Assembly (NCBI GenBank): GCA_023388955.1
Contig: JAEWFH010000012.1
Span: forward strand, 1 to 33,695
From: Pseudomonadota bacterium
Lineage (GTDB): Bacteria; Pseudomonadota; Gammaproteobacteria; Xanthomonadales; Xanthomonadaceae
DNA length: 33,695 nt
Reading direction: 5' to 3'
Shown: piece by piece, positions 32,308-33,695 of the stretch
Layout of the letters: the number at the start of each line of letters is the position of its first letter
How positions within the stretch are numbered: the stretch's first letter is position 1
Translations under genes and position numbers: made by a program
Notes under the pieces: generated by a model
The model's input: the letters and a program-made list of their open reading frames with translations, nothing else
Databases searched by the model: none
Told to the model about the DNA's origin: nothing

Positions 32308-33695
32308 ATGGATGTCCTTGCCACGGTCCTTTCAGCGCTCGGCGCCGGTCCCCGGCAGCACGACCGCCTGCTGCGGCTGCATACGCCGCTCGGCCCGCAG
32401 GTGCTGGTGGCCGAGCGCCTGGACGGCGTCGAGGCACTGGGTCCCGCGCCCGGCGCACCGGCCGGGTACCGGCTGGAACTGACCGCACTTTCCGTCGATG
32501 CCCACCTCGACCTGGCCGAACTCCCCGGCCAGCCGGTGTTGCTGGAGCTTCTGACCGCGGCCTCGCGTACCCGCCTGCGTCCGTTCCACGGCCACGTCAC
32601 CTGCTTCGAGCGCATCGGCAGCAACGGTGGGCTGGCGCGCTACCGACTGGTGATCGAGCCCTGGCTGGCGCTGCTGCGCCACCGCGTCGACAGCTACGTG
32701 TTCCAGGACATGACGGTCATGGAGATCGTCGAGTCGGTGTTCGCCGACCATGCCGGGCAGGGGGCGCTGGTCCCGGCCTGGCGCTGGGACCTTGCCGACC
32801 CGTCGGTCTACCGCAAGCGCAGCCTGGCGACCCAGTACGAGGAGTCTGACCTGGCTTTCGTCGACCGGCTGCTGGCGGAGGAGGGGATCTTCTACTGGTT
32901 CGAGCATGCCGGGGCGCCGGGCGACGACGCCCTGGGCGCGCATACCCTGGTGCTGGCCGACCACAACGGGGCCTTCGCGCCGCTCGGGCCGGTGCGCTTC
33001 CACCGCAGCGACGTCACCGAGCGCGAGGACAGCCTCGGTACGTGGTCACACGCCCGCCGCTGGCAGACCGGGCGCCTGCGCCGGGCGAGCTGGGACTACC
33101 GCACCCTCGATACCCGTCCTGTGGACGTGGCCGACGCGGCGGACGGGCCGGTGGTCATCGAGGATGCGGACCCCGCGGGCCCGTACGCGTGGCCCGACCG
33201 CGCCACCGGCGAGCGGCGGGTCGAGCGCCAGCTGGAGGCCGTGCAGGCCGGGCGCGAGACCCTCCATGCGTCCGGAAGCTGGCGGGCGACGGCTGCCGGC
33301 GGACAGTTCGAACTGGTCCAGCATCCCGCCTACGCCGGTGCCGGGGCAAAGTTCGCCTGCATCCAGGTGCACCACCGCGCCCGCAACAACCTCGGGGCCG
33401 AGGTGTGGGCGGAAGTCGAAAAGCAGCTGGGGCTGGTGGAAGCTGACGCGCTTTCCCTGCCTGCCGCGCTGGATCCCGGGTCGGCGGAACGGCCGCCCAA
33501 CGCGGATGTTGATTTCTACGAGGCCAGGCTCAGGGCGCTGCCGTTGGCGGTGCCGTTCCGACCGGTGACGGTCGATGGCCATGGCCTGCGCGTGCATCCC
33601 CGGCCCAGCGTGCACGGCGCACAGTCCGCGATCGTGGTCAGTGACGGCGCCCCGCTGCAGACCGACCGCGACCATCGCATCAAGGTGCAGTTCCC
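32308..33695 (+). CDS. vgrG: T6SS spike protein VgrG (TssI), C-terminal part beyond window
   Basis: The frame is open from the ATG at 32308 to the right edge, 462 codons. GGAGG lies 8 bases upstream. The gp27-like barrel domain fills the visible part: LRPFHGHVTCFERIGSNGGLARYRLVIEPWLALL, MTVMEIVESVFADH, RKRSLATQYEESDLAFVDRLLAEEGIFYWFEH, each spread over about 25-35 residues. The last residues (TDRDHRIKVQF) are the start of the gp5-like OB-fold and needle. VgrG trimers form the tip of the Hcp tube and bear PAAR and effectors. Whether an extension carries an effector domain cannot be seen. It starts 59 bases after clpV and may also have its own transcript. Confidence 0.93.
   Translation, partial: MDVLATVLSALGAGPRQHDRLLRLHTPLGPQVLVAERLDGVEALGPAPGAPAGYRLELTALSVDAHLDLAELPGQPVLLELLTAASRTRLRPFHGHVTCFERIGSNGGLARYRLVIEPWLALLRHRVDSYVFQDMTVMEIVESVFADHAGQGALVPAWRWDLADPSVYRKRSLATQYEESDLAFVDRLLAEEGIFYWFEHAGAPGDDALGAHTLVLADHNGAFAPLGPVRFHRSDVTEREDSLGTWSHARRWQTGRLRRASWDYRTLDTRPVDVADAADGPVVIEDADPAGPYAWPDRATGERRVERQLEAVQAGRETLHASGSWRATAAGGQFELVQHPAYAGAGAKFACIQVHHRARNNLGAEVWAEVEKQLGLVEADALSLPAALDPGSAERPPNADVDFYEARLRALPLAVPFRPVTVDGHGLRVHPRPSVHGAQSAIVVSDGAPLQTDRDHRIKVQF

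Noticed and set aside
29444..32488. 1014-codon open frame on the minus strand opposite clpV
   Set aside because: clpV is certain; the antisense frame is a by-product of GC-rich codon use.

Overview
The window is 33.7 kb of very GC-rich DNA, densely coded on both strands, with short intergenic gaps and frequent GTG/TTG starts. Gene content and protein wording (GSI-beta glutamine synthetase with an adjacent NtrB/NtrC pair, YdiI-like thioesterase, YheT-like hydrolase, SixA-like phosphatase, PLD lipoprotein, contractile type VI secretion genes) point to a gammaproteobacterium, most likely of the Xanthomonadaceae/Lysobacteraceae (Lysobacter/Luteimonas type). The taxonomic call is an inference. I see no tRNA, rRNA, insertion sequence, prophage or CRISPR array.

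Left part (1-11.3 kb), housekeeping and envelope genes. It begins with the N-terminal half of a GAF-type sensory protein running off the left edge on the minus strand. A plus-strand row follows: exported TPR protein, orphan ParA-type ATPase, SixA-like phosphatase, YceI-like exported protein (TTG start) and a two-HKD phospholipase D lipoprotein overlapping it. Next come two small Arg/Ala/Gly-rich genes in tandem; the second has a strong ribosome binding site placed in front of an ATA codon. Then come a hotdog thioesterase, a PlsC acyltransferase, a YheT-like alpha/beta hydrolase, a TPR protein with a degenerate sulfotransferase-like C-terminus, and a YbhB/RKIP-like protein.

Middle part (11.3-19.6 kb), nitrogen control and metabolism. 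uppP (minus) is divergent from glnA (plus). The 321-bp gap between them carries a textbook -24/-12 sigma-54 promoter and, about 130-160 bp upstream of it, a perfect 10-bp inverted repeat built from NtrC-like half sites. A 409-bp gap holding a paired inverted repeat of REP-like hairpins separates glnA from ntrB-ntrC. sodC, an unrecognised conserved-looking gene and a FadI-like thiolase follow.

Right part (19.7-33.7 kb), type VI secretion. tssJ-tssK-tssL run on the minus strand. Divergent from them is a plus-strand operon: TPR lipoprotein, tssB, tssC, hcp, tssE, tssF, tssG, tssH (clpV) and a vgrG cut by the right edge. Together they give the sheath, tube, much of the baseplate, the recycling ATPase, the spike and part of the membrane complex. 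tssM, tssA, PAAR and effectors are not in the window and may lie beyond the right edge.
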